The notes under the pieces are model-generated. The model did not search any database and was not told where the DNA came from. It was given only the letters and a program-made list of their open reading frames with translations. Shown piece by piece: positions 17,770 to 27,800 of a DNA stretch of 64,000 bases (position 1 is the stretch's first letter; every line of letters begins with the position of its first letter). Where the stretch lies: the NCBI RefSeq assembly GCF_043099315.1, contig NZ_CP170746.1; one strand, written 5' to 3'. The translations under genes and the position numbers were made by a program. This DNA comes from Chlorogloeopsis fritschii. GTDB taxonomy: Bacteria > Cyanobacteriota > Cyanobacteriia > Cyanobacteriales > Nostocaceae.

Positions 17770-19329
17770 ATGAAAAGACGCTGGAAGTCACTATTTTTAG
17801 CCTTAATTTGGGTAATGCTGGCAGTTGGGACATCAATTTTAATTATCCTGACACAACCTCTAGCACCAACTCCCGCTCAAGAAACCTCTAAACAAAATCA
17901 ACCTCAGCAAACAGCAGTAGTACCCGCACCCAACGAGAAAGCCTCACCAGAACCTGCACTTAGCCCTGAACAAATCGCTCGTCAACAAAAATTTATAGAA
18001 GCAGATAAGCTTTATTTGGCAGGAGACTACGCTGCTGCGGAGAAATTGTATCGCGAACTAAAACAGCCTTTTGCAAAAGCATCCCAAACACCACAAGCAA
18101 AAGGGGCGATCGCCGATTTAGCCCAACTCTCCCCCGCAGGTAAAGTCTACTGGCGAGAAGCAGAAGCCGGAATTGCTTCTAAAATGCAAACTAGAACTTT
18201 AGTGGCGCTGCAACTGTTAACAGAGCAGTATCCAGAATTTATCCCTGGGCAAATTAAATACGCTGAAGTTCTCAAAGAATACGGTGATAAGAAAAAAGCT
18301 TTAGAAATATTAGAGCGAGCGACAACACTTTACCCCAATCAAGCAGATTTAATTAAAACCAGAGTTGCAACCCTAGCAGAGTCAAAAAAATGGATGGAAG
18401 CTTCTTTGGCGGCACGGCAGTTTGCGATTCTCAACCCTAACGATCCGCAAGCGCCTGAATTTACCAAACTAGCAAACAAACATCTCAAGCGTTATAAATC
18501 TCATATCCGCTCAGAAATTCGAGGCAATACGATCGCTAACATTATCACTGGTGTTTTAGGATATGCTGTGACTGGTAGTTTGATCGGCCCTTTTTCTGCT
18601 CTTGACTCCACAATTATGCTCTTGCAAGGCGAAGAAGCTGTAGGTGAGGCAGTCGCAAAACAGGCAAAAAAACAACTGAGTGTAGTCAAAGATGAAGCAC
18701 TTTCAGCATACGTCAATGAAATCGGACAAAAACTAGCCAAAGTCGCTGGGCGGGATGAATTTAAATACGAGTTTTTTGTGATTCCCTATGAAGAACTAAA
18801 CGCCTTTGCCCTGCCTGGAGGCAAAATCTTTATTAATGCGGGAGTGATCGCTAAAACCAACTCTGAAGCAGAATTGGCAGGGTTACTCGGACATGAATTA
18901 TCTCACGTTGTTCTCTCCCACGGCTTTCAATTAGTCACCCAAGGAAACTTAATTGGTAATCTCACTCAGTATCTTCCCCTTGGTGGCACTATCGGTCAAC
19001 TATTTGCTTTAAGTTACAGTCGTGACATGGAACGTCAAGCAGATACCCTTGGCACACGCCTAATTGTTGCCAGTAATTACGCAGCCGATGCTTTGCGTAA
19101 CTTGATGGTGACATTAGACAAGCAACGAAAAAATGCTCCCCCTAGTTGGTTATCGTCTCATCCTGGTGGTGATGAGCGAGTTCGCTACTTAGAAGAAATG
19201 ATTATAACTAACAACTACAATCGCTACACTTACGAAGGAGTAGCACGCCACATCGAAATGCAAGCAAAGGCAAAACAAGTTCTCAAAGACAAAAAAGAAC
19301 GAGCAGATAAAAAGAGACGCGATCGCTGA
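17770..19329 (+). CDS. Periplasmic M48 metallopeptidase with TPR-like region (BepA-like)
   Basis: 519 residues. A signal anchor at residues 8-30 (LALIWVMLAVGTSILIIL) is followed by a Pro/Gln-rich linker. A TPR-like helical region (about 70-240: EADKLYLAGDYAAAEKLYRELK; LEILERATTLYPNQADLI) comes before the M48 domain, zinc motif LGHELSHVVLSHG near residue 375 and the third ligand in DMERQADTLGTRL near 420. The order differs from E. coli BepA, where TPRs follow the protease. Enzymes of this type clear stalled outer-membrane or lipoprotein clients. The basic tail KDKKERADKKRRDR is notable. Confidence 0.82.
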   Translation: MKRRWKSLFLALIWVMLAVGTSILIILTQPLAPTPAQETSKQNQPQQTAVVPAPNEKASPEPALSPEQIARQQKFIEADKLYLAGDYAAAEKLYRELKQPFAKASQTPQAKGAIADLAQLSPAGKVYWREAEAGIASKMQTRTLVALQLLTEQYPEFIPGQIKYAEVLKEYGDKKKALEILERATTLYPNQADLIKTRVATLAESKKWMEASLAARQFAILNPNDPQAPEFTKLANKHLKRYKSHIRSEIRGNTIANIITGVLGYAVTGSLIGPFSALDSTIMLLQGEEAVGEAVAKQAKKQLSVVKDEALSAYVNEIGQKLAKVAGRDEFKYEFFVIPYEELNAFALPGGKIFINAGVIAKTNSEAELAGLLGHELSHVVLSHGFQLVTQGNLIGNLTQYLPLGGTIGQLFALSYSRDMERQADTLGTRLIVASNYAADALRNLMVTLDKQRKNAPPSWLSSHPGGDERVRYLEEMIITNNYNRYTYEGVARHIEMQAKAKQVLKDKKERADKKRRDR

Positions 19330-19398
19330 ATCAAAATTAAAAACTCTTCGTCACAAGAACTAACAACTCCCTACTCTATTCTTGTATCAGGATAGTTT

Positions 19399-20202
19399 AT
19401 GAAATTACAGCCCTTAAAATTAGTTTTGTTAAGTAGTCTTGGTTTATCCCTAGCTTTAAGTAATTCTACTGTTTTTGCCCAAAGTTCCGGTGATGTTGTA
19501 GTACCAACAGTACCAGGCGACGGCACATCAACGACAACCAACACCTCAACCACAACTACAACAAGCAACACCTCAACAACAATAGATCCTGCAACCAGGT
19601 TTAGCTGTCAGAACTATAACGGTCAATATACAGTTATGTATCAACCTGAAAGTCAGCCAGGGCGATTCTTTGCTTGGGCTAATCCCCGCACGTTGGGTGG
19701 TGGTTGGGACGCATATAAGCGTTGTGCAACAATAGCTGAACGCTTGGAAACCTATCGTCCGGACGGCTTAACAGAACTACGTACATCAACTCTAAATGGA
19801 TACAATGTACTCTGTGTTACTACTGAAGCTAATTCAGCCTGCCGTCTTGTACTAACAGTGCCTCCCGAAAAAGATCCCTATGCTGTACGCGATAGTGTTT
19901 TCCAAAATCTCATTAGTGCTGACAGTGGACAAACAACCATAGGTGTTAATACCTTTAGCAGTCGTAGTAATGGTAACGGAGTTCAAGAAATCTACAATCT
20001 GGGCAGAACACTGTTGGGTAATAGCGGTAATAATAACAATCGCACTCGCGCATCTCGCGATCCAGTTAACCTTAAACCTTTCCTAGATCGCAACGATGGC
20101 GGTAACGGTAGCAAACTTAAAAATGGCGTAGCAATTCGCCCTCAGTCTCCAACTCAAAAGCCTGCATCTGCTAATCGTTTGAATCCGAGCAAATTCCGCT
20201 AA
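19399..20202 (+). CDS. COP23-domain secreted protein
   Basis: A 267-residue protein with a signal peptide (residues 1-27, ending SNSTVFAQSS) and a Thr/Ser-rich linker with repeated STTTTTSN. The COP23 domain covers about residues 68-175, with conserved Cys in RFSCQNYNGQYTVMYQP, AYKRCATIAER, VLCVTT and SACRLVLTV. COP23 was described as a circadian-oscillating protein of a cyanobacterial membrane; its function is unknown. The C-terminus is basic and low-complexity. It lies about 70 bases after the M48 gene and may be transcribed with it. Confidence 0.78.
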   Translation: MKLQPLKLVLLSSLGLSLALSNSTVFAQSSGDVVVPTVPGDGTSTTTNTSTTTTTSNTSTTIDPATRFSCQNYNGQYTVMYQPESQPGRFFAWANPRTLGGGWDAYKRCATIAERLETYRPDGLTELRTSTLNGYNVLCVTTEANSACRLVLTVPPEKDPYAVRDSVFQNLISADSGQTTIGVNTFSSRSNGNGVQEIYNLGRTLLGNSGNNNNRTRASRDPVNLKPFLDRNDGGNGSKLKNGVAIRPQSPTQKPASANRLNPSKFR

Positions 20203-20204
20203 TT

Positions 20205-20328
20205 GAAAATTTGGTGTTGCATAATTGCGGGATGAAATCTTCAATTCAACTTTTAAAACTCTTTCTCTCTGCGTCTTTGCGCCTCTGCGTGAGAAAATTA
20301 TCCCATTAATCAGCAACACCGAAAATTT
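20205..20328. repeat. MITE-like element with GGTGTTGC/GCAACACC ends
   Basis: The left end AAAATTTGGTGTTGC and the right end GCAACACCGAAAATTT are imperfect inverted repeats of about 15 bases. The core holds CTCTCTGCGTCTTTGCGCC, a dispersed cyanobacterial word also found at 52430. No coding. Confidence 0.55.
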
Positions 20329-20402
20329 AATTCATTGCACGCCAAGCTGGTTTTGAAAATATTTCAGAGCTAGCTTGGCGTAATTTTATATAACTTTCTA
20401 TT

Positions 20403-20987
20403 ATGTCGAAACTTAAGCATCAACTAGACACATTTTATGCCAAAAATCGTAAAGAATGGCGAGAATGGTTAGAGCAAAACCATCAGATATCCGAGGGTGT
20501 ATGGCTCGTCTACTATAAAGTAAAAAGTGTTAAACCAAGCGTTAAATATAGTGAAGCAGTCAAAGAAGCCTTATGCTTTGGTTGGATTGACAGTAAAGTC
20601 AAATCATTAGGTGAAGAACGTTATATGCAAATATTTACACCACGCAAACCGAAAAGCGTATGGTCAAAATTAAATAAGCAATATATTGAAGAACTTATAG
20701 AACAAGGTTTGATGACTAAGGCTGGTTTAGAAAAAATTGAAGCAGCAAAAAAAGATGGTTCATGGAATACGTTAGATGCGATAGAAGAGTTAATCATTCC
20801 GACAGATTTAAAGCAAGCATTAGAAGCAAACGAAACTGCCAAGATGCATTTTGAGGCATTTAGTAACTCATCTAAAAAGAATATCCTCTTTTGGATTGAA
20901 AGTGCTAAACGCCAACAAACAAGGTTGAAGAGAATTGAACAAACTATAATTGCAGCAGCACAGAATAAAAATCCTTTAACACGATGA
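20403..20987 (+). CDS. YdeI/OmpD-associated family protein
   Basis: A 194-residue protein. The N-terminal motif FYAKNRKEWREWLEQNH plus EGVWLVYYKV and ALCFGWIDSKVKSLGEERYMQIFTPRKPKSVWSKLN is characteristic of the YdeI/OmpD-associated family (DUF1801-related), and the C-terminal helices (HFEAFSNSSKKNILFWIESAKRQQTRLKRIEQ) complete it. Members are cytoplasmic and are reported to protect against bacteriocins or to bind envelope-stress factors. The biochemical role is unresolved. The gene ends 6 bases before the decayed nuclease gene, which looks like later debris. Confidence 0.82.
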   Translation: MSKLKHQLDTFYAKNRKEWREWLEQNHQISEGVWLVYYKVKSVKPSVKYSEAVKEALCFGWIDSKVKSLGEERYMQIFTPRKPKSVWSKLNKQYIEELIEQGLMTKAGLEKIEAAKKDGSWNTLDAIEELIIPTDLKQALEANETAKMHFEAFSNSSKKNILFWIESAKRQQTRLKRIEQTIIAAAQNKNPLTR

Positions 20988-20993
20988 TAACTA

Positions 20994-21393
20994 ATGTCCT
21001 TGGATAATTTATTGCAACAAGTTGTGGAAAAAGTTAATCAAATTTCCGAGGGAAAAAGACCAGGAATTTCTGCTTATACGCAAATCTTAGCGGGATTAAA
21101 ATATAGAAAGGATTTAATTCAACAATTATTCCGGGAGGGTATTGATGCGCGAGTCAGTAATTTATCAGGAAATCCTTGAAGTAGGGCTACAGGAGGGAGA
21201 AAAACGAGGAGTACAAACAGAAAGATCGCTTGTTCTGCGTCTATTAACCCGACGGGTAGGAGTATTACCTCAAGAGGTACGTCAGCGTGTTGAAGCTTTA
21301 CCTCTGGAAGAGTTAGAAAATCTGGGCGTAGCGCTGTTAGATTTTTAGGAAATGGATGATTTAGAAGCTTGGTTTAATCAACAAGGTTTTTAG
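20994..21393 (+). pseudogene. Decayed Rpn/PD-(D/E)XK-type nuclease (DUF4351) C-terminus
   Basis: The frame from ATG 20994 reads MSLDNLLQQVVEKVNQISEGKRPG...LKYRKDLIQQLFREG, then shifts to the frame from 21142 (MRESVIYQEILEVGLQEGEKRG). The second frame continues through LLTRRVGVLPQEVRQRVEALPLEELENLGVALLDF, a DUF4351 ending, and meets an in-frame TAG; the tail DLEAWFNQQGF follows. At least one frameshift and one stop, and the nuclease core itself is missing. It is a remnant of a Rpn-type recombination-promoting nuclease or transposase-like protein. Confidence 0.6.
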
Positions 21394-21439
21394 TTTAGTG
21401 ACAGGATTTGCAAACAAATAAGATGTTTCTAACCATGAT

Positions 21440-22414
21440 TTAGGGATTTTTGACGAGGTATTTATAGAGGTCATCAATAACTGCATCAGCAGCAAGTAAG
21501 TTAGATCCGACCCAAGTTAATTCATCTACAGAATATACTTGACCTTGCTGAACAGCTTTAAGTGTTTTCCAAAGGGGCTTTTGTTGTAGTTCTTTAATAG
21601 CTTTCCTATCATTATTATTGCCAGTGAATAATATGAATAGAATATCACCATCCGCATCTTTTAGGTTCTCCTCGGAAATTCCATAACTACCACCAGGCAC
21701 AACAACACTTTGTGTTTTCGGACGTGGCAGCCCAATATCATTCAGAATTGAACCAACGAATGAGTTTTTGGTAATTATATTTATTGGTGAACCACTGTAA
21801 ACAGAAATAACAGAGATTTTTTTACTTGTATATTGATTATTTAAGGCTATTTTCAATTCTTTTATTCGTCGATGGTAGTGATTCCAAGCTTGTTGTTCAG
21901 CTTCTTCTTTTCCCAATACCTCAGCTACAAAATGAAAATATTCTCTCCACAACGGTTCACCCTGCCACTTACCCAATACCGTGGGGCTAATTTGAGAAAT
22001 AATAGGATAAGTTCTTTGCACTATTTCCCAACCTAAAATTAGATCGGGTTTAACTAGTAATAGCTTCTCTATATCAGGCTCATATTGACTACCTAATTGT
22101 TTGATTCCTACTATTTTATCTTTCAAATATTTAGCAAAATCTTCTTTTTGCAAACTATTTAAACCTGTTGCGCTACCGATTGGTTTGATACCAAGTACAA
22201 GCGTATTACCTAAAGTAACATGAAAGATAGTAACAAGACGCTCAGGACTTTTGGGAACACAAGTTTTCCCCATAACGTGTTGTACGACTCGGCACTCTTC
22301 TAATGGCTGCCTCAGCCTTGTAGCATTTTGACTCATGTTTATACTACAAGCTGAAATAAAAAAGCAAGTTAATATACTTAGAAACAGCCAATAGATGAGA
22401 CGGCGTAAACACAT
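21440..22414 (-). CDS. Iron-siderophore ABC transporter substrate-binding lipoprotein
   Basis: From ATG 22414 (CAGGAA about 12 bases upstream) the product is 324 residues. The N-terminus is a lipoprotein signal with lipobox ISACS, so it is anchored in the membrane, facing the periplasm. The periplasmic-binding class III fold shows in PERLVTIFHVTLGNTLVLGIKPIGSA, the helix-forming VKPDLILGW, and C-terminal DADGDILFILF. The family delivers Fe(III)-siderophores to an ABC importer; the permease and ATPase are not in the window. It follows the TonB receptor remnant, the usual siderophore arrangement. A start at 22438 (TTG) is possible. Confidence 0.8.
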   Translation of the reverse strand: MCLRRLIYWLFLSILTCFFISACSINMSQNATRLRQPLEECRVVQHVMGKTCVPKSPERLVTIFHVTLGNTLVLGIKPIGSATGLNSLQKEDFAKYLKDKIVGIKQLGSQYEPDIEKLLLVKPDLILGWEIVQRTYPIISQISPTVLGKWQGEPLWREYFHFVAEVLGKEEAEQQAWNHYHRRIKELKIALNNQYTSKKISVISVYSGSPINIITKNSFVGSILNDIGLPRPKTQSVVVPGGSYGISEENLKDADGDILFILFTGNNNDRKAIKELQQKPLWKTLKAVQQGQVYSVDELTWVGSNLLAADAVIDDLYKYLVKNP

Positions 22415-22491
22415 TTTTGGGTGTTCCTGACTTATCAAAACTCACACAAAATTGTACCTTTTACAGTAAATAGGTCATTTTAGGATACAGT

Positions 22492-22523
22492 TTGTAGCAC
22501 TGTCATTCAGATTTCTGCTACAA
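22492..22523. terminator. Inverted repeat TTGTAGCA...TGCTACAA
   Basis: Eight-base arms with a 16-base loop lie between the receptor remnant and the binding-protein gene. It could be an attenuator or terminator for the receptor transcript, or a dispersed palindrome. The stem is short, so this is tentative. Confidence 0.25.
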
Positions 22524-22629
22524 GCCAAAATAAATCCAAACGTCAAAACTCCCAATAACAGCAGGCAGGTAAAGCGACGTAAAAACATAGTACCAAGGTG
22601 TTTAGCCGATTAGCCAACAAGGGAGCCAG

Positions 22630-24126
22630 TTAAAACTCCCAACTGATTGAGCCGATTATTGTAAAGGGATCGCCCAATTGGTTATAGAATCTTCCGAAAG
22701 AATAATTATAGTAGGTTACATCAAATAAATTACGGATATTAATAGCTGCTTTCAGGCCATCTCTACGATAATAAATTGCTGCATCTGTGCGGAAGTAGCT
22801 TGGCAATACAAACGAATTATCCAAATCACCTTGCCGATCGCCAACATAGAACAGCCCCAAACCAAACCCTAAGCCCTGCAAATTGCCTTTCTGAATTTCA
22901 TAAGTTGTCCAGAGACTGGCTTGATTCTCTGGCACGTTGTTTAATCGATTACCTACTGGGGTAGCATTATCTTCAGTGACTTCTGCATCGGTATAGGCAT
23001 AAGAAGCAATCACCTTCCATCCAGGCAAAATCTCACCGACAATATCTAACTCAATCCCTCGACTCCGTTGTTCACCTACCTGTATAGAGAAAGTAGGGTT
23101 GTTGGGATCGGGGGTTGTTACATTCGACTTAGTGATTTGATAAGCGGCTAATGTTGTCGAAAGCCTTCCCTCTAGAAAATCAGCTTTAATACCAGCTTCA
23201 TACTGTTTTCCTTTTGTTGGTTTGAACGCTCTACCATCTGGGTTGGCTCCAAAGGTAGGAATAAATGATTGGCTATAGCTGGCATAGAGAGAAATAGTAT
23301 CACTAGGCTGATAAACCAACCCAATTCGGGGGCTAAAGGCGTTATCATTCTGCTCAACAGCAGGTTCACCCTCAACATCAAATGTTCGTTCAACCCAATC
23401 AAAGCGTCCACCAATCAGGAGCTTTAGGTTATCTAGAAGTGTGATTTGGTCTTGCAGGTAGACCCCATAAGATTGAATAGGCTCATAGAAAGCGAAGCGA
23501 GAGTTGGGTACAAACTGGTAATCTGAAGTATCGTAATTCGGGTTCTGAAGATCCAAATCACTTGGCCCTTCACCAGTAACGCTCTCAAAATTTTCAACAT
23601 TGCGATTGGCATCAAAACCTACCAAAAGCTGGTGTTCAATTGCTCCTGTCTTGAACTTGCCCAGTAAATCGATTTGTCCAAAATAGTTATTGATTGGATA
23701 TTCACGTTTATAAACAGTACTTTCTTGTAGGATGCGATCTTCAACCAGGTCAGAGAAAATGGTAAAGGTATCTCTAGCTGAATTAAGAACAACTGAAATA
23801 TTATTGCGAAGTTGCCAATCGTCATTAAATTGATGGTTTAGGATGTAACCAAATTTGTGGACATCTTTAGTAGCGAAGTCAATATCGGGATAGCCGGCAT
23901 AGAAATTTCGAGGTAAGCCAAACGTATTGTCACTGAGAACGGGAACATCTGCCTTAAAAGGCCTCAGATCAGAGTGAATGTACTCATAGTAAAGGTTTAA
24001 ATTCGTGCGATCGCTTAATTTCCAAGTAATAGAGGGAGCAATTGTAATCAGTTCTGAATTAGCAAAATCGACAAAACTATCCGAAGCTCGATAACTGGCG
24101 ATGAATACATAATATTCTCTTGACTC
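22630..24126 (-). pseudogene. TonB-dependent siderophore receptor, 5'-truncated
   Basis: The minus strand is open for 498 codons, from a TGA at 24127-24129 down to the stop, but contains no ATG or GTG (first TTG only at 23625). It encodes the outer part of a siderophore receptor: EYIHSDLRPFKAD, FGLPRNFYAGYP, KFGYILNHQFND, YLQDQITLLDNLKLLIGGRFDWVERT, SPRIGLVYQPSDTISLYASYSQSF, and the C-terminal signature FYNQLGDPFTIIGSISWEF ending in aromatic Phe. The signal peptide, TonB box and plug domain are missing. The 5' break is within about 60 bases of debris at 24130-24215. It cannot make a working receptor as drawn. Confidence 0.85.
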
Positions 24127-24214
24127 TCAATGGGTAGGTATTGGAACTTACGCACTCAGATCCCCCAACCCCCTTAGAAAGGGGAGCCACTATGCCCTTG
24201 CGGGTTTCCCGACT
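24127..24214. repeat. Junction of unrelated debris, with ACTTACGCAC and CCCCCAACCCCC words
   Basis: Between the truncated receptor and the Uma2 fragment sits ACTTACGCAC (as in the element at 4021), then a CCCCCAACCCCCTTAGAAAGGGG near-palindrome. This marks the breakpoint where two broken genes meet. Confidence 0.4.
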
Positions 24215-24546
24215 TGCGACATTGCCATTGTCAAACCTTTAGGTGAAGTTTACCTACAACACCATCCTTACCCTGAAGATATTTTTTGGATTATTGAATT
24301 TTCCAATGCCACTCTTAGCAAAGACTTGGGTGAGAAAAAAGAAATCTACGCTGAGGCAGGCATTACTGAATATTGGGTTGTCAACCTGAAAACACCGCAG
24401 CTAAAGTATTTCGTGAACTTAAAAATGGGCAGTACACAACCGAAATGACACTCACCACAGGCACTATTTCAGCCCTAGCCTTTCCTGATGTATCGATAGA
24501 AGTTGAGCGCCTCATCGGTGTAGCGAAAAGATCCAAGGAACTATAA
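24215..24546 (+). pseudogene. Uma2 (DUF820) C-terminal fragment with frameshift
   Basis: Starting inside a gene, it reads DIAIVKPLGEVYLQHHPYP, DIFWIIEFSNATL, KKEIYAEAGITEYWVVNLK. A one-base frameshift near 24400 is needed to continue with the expected KVFRELKNGQYTTEMTL and then FPDVSIEVERLIGV-KRSKEL-stop. The 5' end is missing. No start codon is usable, so this is debris of a Uma2 gene. Confidence 0.75.
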
Positions 24547-24879
24547 TTTGAGGACATATTTTCTCATCCTACCGTGATTCATCATCCATTTGTAAAAATT
24601 TGACTGCGCCACAAACTTGTCAATTTTTTACTTCAATTTTGCCCAGCAAATAATCCTCGTTCTTAACCTTTTGCTAGCTAATTCTTAATATTTTTGGGGT
24701 ATTTTCTTTTACTGAATACAAATTTATACCAAAAAGCATACAGCGCTCTCTGGTTAACTTCCAGCCACGGTAGTTAATTAAACTTGTCGCATTCCCACGG
24801 AAGGAAAAACAGAAGCGTAACTTTGCTATCTTCGCTTGCATCCCAGCTAATAATTAGCGGTCAACAACTCATAATCAAG
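24547..24879. promoter_or_regulatory. Promoter region of the giant phosphate-scavenging gene
   Basis: AT-rich upstream region holding the Pho-box-like repeats at 24662-24691. The reading frame of the next gene extends up to a TTG at 24784, but the EEP-type domain begins at the ATG at 24880, so this is mostly non-coding. Confidence 0.5.
24662..24691 (+). promoter_or_regulatory. Pho-box-like direct repeats
   Basis: CTTAACCT, GCTAGCTA and CTTAATAT lie on an 11-bp period, with 3-bp spacers. Repeats one and three fit the cyanobacterial Pho-box unit (yTTAAyyw); the middle one is degenerate. It is 189 bases upstream of the ATG of a phytase/glycerophosphodiesterase gene, which gives the match functional sense. 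Confidence 0.55.
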
Positions 24880-27800
24880 ATGGAAACTTCTAGCACAATC
24901 CGTTTTGCTCAGTTTAATGCTTCCCTCAACCGCAATACTGAAGGTCAGTTAGTAACCGATTTGTCTACGCCCGATAATGCTCAGGCAAAAGCTGTTGCCG
25001 AAATTATCCAACGTACCAACCCGGATATCCTACTGATCAATGAGTTTGACTACATCCAAGAAAATCCTTTGCAACCAGTCCAACTTTTCTTGGAAAATTA
25101 TCTTGGTGTTAGTCAAAATGGTGCAACTCCCGTGAGCTACCCCTATGTTTACATTGCTCCCTCCAATACTGGTATTGCTTCGGGGTTTGATTTAAATAAC
25201 AACGGCACAGTAGTCACCACTCCAGAAACACCAGGATACGGCGACGATGCCTTTGGTTTTGGCAATTTCCCCGGACAATTTGGCATGGTGCTGCTCTCCA
25301 AACATCCTATCGATACTGCCAATGTCCGCACCTTCCAAAATTTCCTCTGGAAGGATATGCCTGGATCTTTGCTATCTACCATTGCCACTCCTGGCTCTTC
25401 TGAACCTTGGTACTCGCCAGAGGAACAAAATATTTTGCGGCTTTCCTCCAAGAGTCACTGGGATGTACCCATACAAGTGAACGGAGAGACAATTCACGTC
25501 CTTGTTAGCCATCCTACACCACCAGTGTTCGATGGTCAGGAAGACCGCAATGGCAAGCGCAACCACGATGAAATTCGCTTTTGGGCAGATTACATCACTC
25601 CTGGTAAAGGAGATTACATTTATGATGATGGTGGCAAACAAGGTGGACTAGCTGCCGGCTCGCGCTTTGTGATTATGGGCGACCAAAATGCCGATCCATT
25701 TGATGGTGACAGTTATAACAACGCCATTCTGCAACTTTTGCAGAACCCCAATATCAATACTAATTTCATCCCCACCAGTCCCGGCGCTCCTCAACAGGCA
25801 ATTTTACAGGGTGGTGCAAACCTCAATCAAAAGGGTAATCCCAGCTTTGACACCGCAGATTTTGCTGATTCGACTCCTGGGAACCTGCGAACAGATTACG
25901 TGTTACCTTCTGTTGACTTGACAATTGCTGATTCAGGAGTATTTTGGCCCCTCAATACCGATCCTTTATTTCCCTTAGTAGGCACTTTCGATCCTAATCT
26001 TCCCGGTGGTTTTCCCAGTTCAGATCACCGCCTGGTGCGGGTAGATGTGCAGTTAGGAGCAACGGAACCAGGTAAGAGTATTCCTGGCATGGAATTTCAG
26101 GGACAAACTACTTTCCCTACAGGCTTTGTTCCCCCTGGTGTCGCAGGAAGTGTAAATGGAACACCGGCTGCTTTGGGTGGACTATCGGGTATTACCTACG
26201 ATGCCGCTACAAATCAGTTCTACGCTATTTCAGACGATCGCTCTCAATTTGCCCCTGCCCGCTTCTATACTTTTACTGTCGATTTAGCTAACATAGCCAC
26301 AGCAGGAGTAACTTTTACCAATGTTACGCCCCTCAAAGATAGTAATGGCAACTTCTTTGCACTCAACAGCCTCGATCCTGAAGGTATTGCCCTTACTAAC
26401 AACGGCACGGTTTTCGTCTCCTCAGAGGGTGAAGTTAATCCTAGTGCAGGACGAGTTAGCGATCCTTTTATCAAAGAGTTTTCCGTGGCTACCGGAGAGG
26501 AAGTGCGTTCTCTACCCGTACCCAAAAAGTTTTTGCCAGTAGTACAAGATACCAACGGTAATGGCGTTATCGATGCAGGCGATACGCAGACATCAGGTGT
26601 TCGCAACAACCTAGCCTTTGAAAGCCTCACCATCACACCCAACCAAAAAACTCTATTTACAGCTACCGAAAACGCCCTCTTCCAAGACGGGGCAGTTGCC
26701 TCTACTACCACTGGCACCCGCTCTCGCATTCTGCAATACAACTTAGTTACCGGACAGCCAGAAAAGGAATACCTCTACATCACCGATCCTGTAGCTGTAC
26801 CGCCAAATCCAGCAGATGGATTTAATACTAATGGCTTAGTAGATTTACTTGCAATTGACAATCGCGGGACTTTGCTGGCACTGGAGCGTTCTTTCTCCTC
26901 TGGAGTTCCCGGCACAGGCAATACGATCAAAATCTACGAAATTTCGCTTCAAGGTGCAACCGACATTAGCACCATCGACTCTCTCGATAATTTGAGCGAA
27001 ACTCAACTAGCAGCAATTCAACCTGCCCAAAAGCGGCTGTTATTAAATCTCGATTCCCTCAATTTGCCCACTGGTACAGATAATATCGAGGGTATTGCCT
27101 TCGGCCCCAAATTACCAGATGGCAGACAATCGATAGTTTTGGTAAGTGACAATAACTTTAACCAAACCCAATTTACCCAAATCCTAGCTTTAGATGCAGA
27201 CATAGTTCCCACCGCCGCTCCCAGAGTTGAAACCCGTCCCGATCTACTGGACGATGAAACACTGCCCACAAGTCAACGTGCGGATGCTGACGATCCTGCT
27301 ATCTATGTAAATGCGACTGATTCCGCTAAAAGTCTCGTACTAACAGCAGTTAAAAATGCCGGATTGCGGGTTTATAGCTTGTCTGGAAATCTGTTGCAGG
27401 AAATAAATCCTGGTGGTATTCGCTACAACAACATTGATTTGCAATATGGTTTTAGATTGGATGGTCAATCAATAGATATTGCCGTTGCTAGCGATCGCCA
27501 AAACGACAAACTTGCAATTTTCAAAATTAACCCCAACCCCACCACTCCCGGTCAATATTTAGAAGACATTACCGACAGCAGTATCGGCACTCTCTTCCAA
27601 GCAGCACCCTTTAGTCCTCCCTATGAATCATCATCGCGGAGTGCTTACGGAGTTGCCATGTACCGCAGCCCCATCACCAACGATTACTACGTCTTTGTCA
27701 ATCGTCGCGAAACCCCAGATGTAGCACAGTTCAAACTCATTGACAAAGGTAATGGCAAAATTGGGGCTGAACGAGTGCGGGAATTTACCATCCCCACAGC

